Shown here: piece after piece, positions 57,160 to 60,000 of the stretch | Numbering within the stretch: position 1 is the stretch's first letter | Layout: each line of letters starts with the position of its first letter | NCBI RefSeq assembly: GCF_030272615.1 | Contig: NC_081409.1 | Coordinates: forward strand, 202,476,449-202,536,448 | Direction: 5' to 3' | DNA from: Cryptomeria japonica | Taxonomy: Eukaryota > Streptophyta > Pinopsida > Cupressales > Cupressaceae | DNA length: 60,000 bases | The notes under the pieces: generated by a model | Databases searched by the model: none | What the model saw: only the letters and a program-made list of their open reading frames with translations | Told to the model about the DNA's origin: nothing | Program-made: the position numbers and the translations under genes

Positions 57160-58991
57160 GTTTTATGGAGTTGGACTAGTTACCTTCCTCTCCTCCAAAT
57201 ACTTGTTAAGGATCTTAAGTTCTTCATTAACCTTGTCTTTACACTGCAGAAAGAAGTGAGTTGACTTGATCTTTAATTTATAAACTAATGTTAGTCTTTC
57301 CGTTAATAGAATCATGAACTTGTCTTTAGGAATCTCCAAAGCAGCAGATGCCTGCAACATAATGGGAAAGAAGGTGAGTACACTATTGAACTCAACAAGA
57401 ATCCTCTTCTTGCCCTCAAATACCTCTTTGTTCATCTTTTTCCAAATCCACCACAAAACTTCATTATTCAATACAAGCTAGAAATTATTTAATTCGACAT
57501 TGAAAGCATCAACATAACCAAATAAGATTTCATGCCAAGAAAAAATAGTCTTGTTGTCTCAATTAACAGGCAACCCAAAGAACTTAGACCAAATATGAAT
57601 AGAAAATTTGCAATCAAAGAATAAGTGCTCAATGGTTTCAATCACATTATAATCAACACACATCCTAGGGGTCTGACCACTATTGTTGAAGCACATTGCC
57701 CACAACAAATTTGTTAAGCAAGATAAGCCAATGAAAGTAGGTTTTTTTGGGTTCAACAAAGTTTTCCTTGATATGCAAAATCCTATAAAATCATATAGTA
57801 TTAGACCAATTAACCTTACAAGCCTGGTTGAGCCATTTAAAAACCTCTCTCAAGACAACAAGCACTAAATATCACTATTTGACATAAATCTCTTGAAAGT
57901 TGGAGCCATCTTGCCACTTGATCATATTGATCAGGTTTGTATAAGTAATCTTTTTGCTAGGAAATGAATCCTTCAACCCTTTGGTGATCATTGAATGTAT
58001 TTTCTTTTGAGAACTAGGAATATCATCTAGTGACCTCATTTGTTCTTGGGATATAAGTTTTCCACCACTTAGAATATCATTCATATTTTTTACCTCCTTA
58101 TTATACCAAGCTTTTGTTGAACATCCCTATGAAAGAGGTAGTGGCTTCCCATGAGAATCAATATTCCACCAAACTGGTATGTTGGGCACATAGTAGGTGG
58201 GAACCCCCATTTCTTCCTCATTAACAATTAAATGTCTCACTTTACTCCAAGCCTTCCAAAGAGTTTAACCTCAAACTGACCCAAGATGATATCTTGAATG
58301 TGGAGTGAATCCCAATTAATACATTACAGGGATCATCTCCCCTTAAATCCTTAAAGATCCATTTAGAGGCCAAGATCCACCTTTGGATTCTTAAATCCTT
58401 AAGGCCAAGCCCCCTTTTTTACTTTGGAAAACAACACTGGAATCCTGTTTAACACAATGACTTTTCCTATTCCCCTTATCATCTAACCACAAAAATTTCC
58501 TCAATTTATTTGGAGCTTCTCAAAATGCACATTACCAAACAACCATGCAAAGGTATGATATACTGCATGAGAAGATTTGACTTTTGTACCACATGGATCT
58601 AGCCTACTAGAGACAACATGCGGGTTTTCCATTTGGTGTGCATTTTCTCAATTTTGCAATTTAGAGCCATCCTCACATGCTTTTCAAAGAAGGTGAAACT
58701 TAAAATGGAATACCCAAATACCTTAAAATCTTAGAAGGATTTGCCCACTACCAACTCTTGGCAATCAACCATTCAAGAGGTTCTTTAGACTAGCCAATAA
58801 CAATGGACTTATGAGGATAAATTTTGGAACCAAATGCAACACAAAAGAGGTTGGGCCTCTTATAGTATTATCAAAATTAAATTCACTTAACTCAATGAAG
58901 AAAGAGGTGTCATCTATAAATTGGGATTAAGAATTTGATCTTGTCTAGGAAGAGTAATGCCCTTGATAGGAGGAGTGATCAAGTTGGATCT
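57160..58991 (-). pseudogene. LINE ORF2 relic: RT C-terminal half and zf-RVT domain
   Basis: Read leftwards from 58991: QFIDDTSFF (FIDDT codons 58906-58920), the RT catalytic box as F-I-D-D instead of the usual Y/F-A-D-D. Then NGKPA and VDPCGTKVKSSHAVYHTFAW, an RT thumb region with stops, and frames 57875-58084 and 57559-57759. The last holds the zinc-binding domain TPRMCVDY...ETIEHLFFDC...HIW, in which the second cysteine is now tyrosine. A final 102-codon frame (57163-57471) is less conserved. Stops and shifts are frequent. The N-terminal half is missing because an LTR begins at 58992. Confidence 0.75.
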
Positions 58992-60000
58992 TGTAGACAC
59001 CTAAAAGTTGCACAATGAATTGAGTGAATTTTATTCATTTAATTATTCTTAATTCTTCCAATTAATTAAATTAAGATTTAATTAATATCCCTATTCTTCT
59101 AAACGCCTATTTAGTTAAATCTAATTTAATTAATATACCCTTCTTCTATCTAAGCCATTTAATTAAATTTACATTTAATTAAATCCCCTTTCTAGCCCAT
59201 TTAATTAAATTTATATTTAATTAAATCCCCAACTTGCAACCAAATTGAAATAAAGCAATTTATTTTAAATCCTATTATTCCTCACCCACTTGCATTTTCC
59301 TACATCTCCCACTTGCCTCCTAACCCTCTTACTAAATTCTTCTAGAACCTATCTAATCCTAATCAATTAAGCTTAACCCATCAATTATCCCCTTTCCCTA
59401 AATTTGAGGAGGTAACTTCTCAAATTTGGAGTAAAGTCTTCAAAAGGCATTAAAGCCTTTATGCCTTCAATAAGCTAACTTGTTGAAAACCCCCAAATTT
59501 GGAAGGACTCTTACAAGTTTGTCCCCAAAGTCTTCAAACCATTAATGGTTAACTAACCCTTAGTGGCATGGTTATAGACTTTTTGCCTAACTCAACCCTC
59601 ATCTAACCCAAGGGTCTCATCAAGCATTTATTGCTTTGACCATGGTTATCCCTTTAACCTTTGCACAAGAGTTTACCCCTTGGGTAAAAGCTTTATTCAT
59701 TGGATAACCCTAACCTAACCTTAACCCTTACCTTCTAAGGTAACCATGAGGTCTTCTCAAGAATTTAATGCTTCTTACATCTCCTCTCAAGCAGTCTTAT
59801 GTTGACAATTATCACCATTTCATTGGTGAGAATTGTGAACATGGATTGATAACTTTTAATCCCGACCCTTGATTAACTCCTCCAATCCTGACCATCCATT
59901 TCCTTGTTTCTTCTATAAATAGAGCCCTCATTCCTCCATTTAAAGGATCCAAGCTTATAGTATCACACTTATACTCAATTTTAGCATACATCTAGCATCT
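58992..60000 (+). mobile_element. LTR, 5' part, running out of the window
   Basis: Starts TGTAGACACCTAAAAG exactly where the LINE frame breaks off. It resembles the start of the solo LTR at 10782 (TGTAGAAGCCTAAAAATG). A TTAATTAAAT-rich tract (about 59040-59230) follows, then a clear TATA box at 59913-59922 (CTATAAATAG), which fixes plus orientation. The end, and any internal region, lie beyond the window, so solo versus complete cannot be told. Confidence 0.7.
59913..59922 (+). promoter_or_regulatory. TATA box of the LTR at 58992
   Basis: CTATAAATAG, a near-consensus plant TATA box about 920 bp into the LTR, followed by a C-rich start region (agccctcattcctcc). It is the expected U3/R promoter of this LTR. 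Confidence 0.6.

Overview
This is a plant nuclear, gene-poor window that consists almost entirely of transposable-element remains. It is AT-rich, with LTR retrotransposons nested in one another, decayed LINE fragments and many solo LTRs. Every tRNA-type primer site that I could recognise matches plant initiator Met-tRNA. No intact host gene, rRNA, tRNA or CRISPR array was found. The element density and the long non-coding LTR elements suggest a large gymnosperm genome, probably a conifer. That assignment is inference from style; no diagnostic host gene is present.

Layout. (1) 1-7606: minus-strand Copia-group element C, with its 3' end partly tandem-duplicated at the window edge and two solo LTRs inside (1827-3043, TSD AGAAC; 4636-5800, TSD CTTGG). 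(2) 7607-10712: AT-rich, unassigned. (3) 10718-18334: plus-strand non-autonomous Copia element A with TSD GATAG. It is a mosaic with three primer-binding sites, a decayed gag and a novel C-terminal coding region. Its 5' LTR holds another solo LTR (TSD CATTT) and a (CT)42 tract. (4) 19893-20479: a 5'-truncated, polyadenylated retrocopy of an unknown acidic protein with a 13-bp TSD. (5) 21375-22931: solo LTR (TSD TATTT) with an 18-bp minisatellite and a 308-bp tandem duplication across its border. (6) About 23550-23900: LINE fragment. (7) 24901-33144: minus-strand Copia element B, split by a gag-only Ty3/gypsy-type element (26865-32519). (8) 33145-41278: mostly unassigned, with a solo LTR (36589-37292, TSD AAACA) and a diverged tandem repeat. 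(9) 41279-52948: an 11.67-kb minus-strand LTR element with 4-kb LTRs, a 3.6-kb internal domain without coding capacity, PBS, PPT and a perfect TSD (TGAGA), i.e. LARD architecture. It splits an older reading frame. (10) 53844-60000: LTR-like sequence, a short repeat, a minus-strand LINE relic and, from 58992, an LTR running out of the window.

How the parts relate. Elements A, B and C share a 3' coding region that ends in a W-x-D-F ... FLPKGR motif, and a similar 3' untranslated region. In A and B this coding region follows the GAG-pre-integrase domain, where integrase, RT and RNase H should begin. I read them as one non-autonomous Copia clade carrying an undescribed domain, the most interesting signal here. 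The LARD is the youngest intact insertion (LTRs about 1.4% different by my hand count). The LTR pairs of A, B and the gag-only element differ by roughly 10% or more and are much older. All counts were made by eye.
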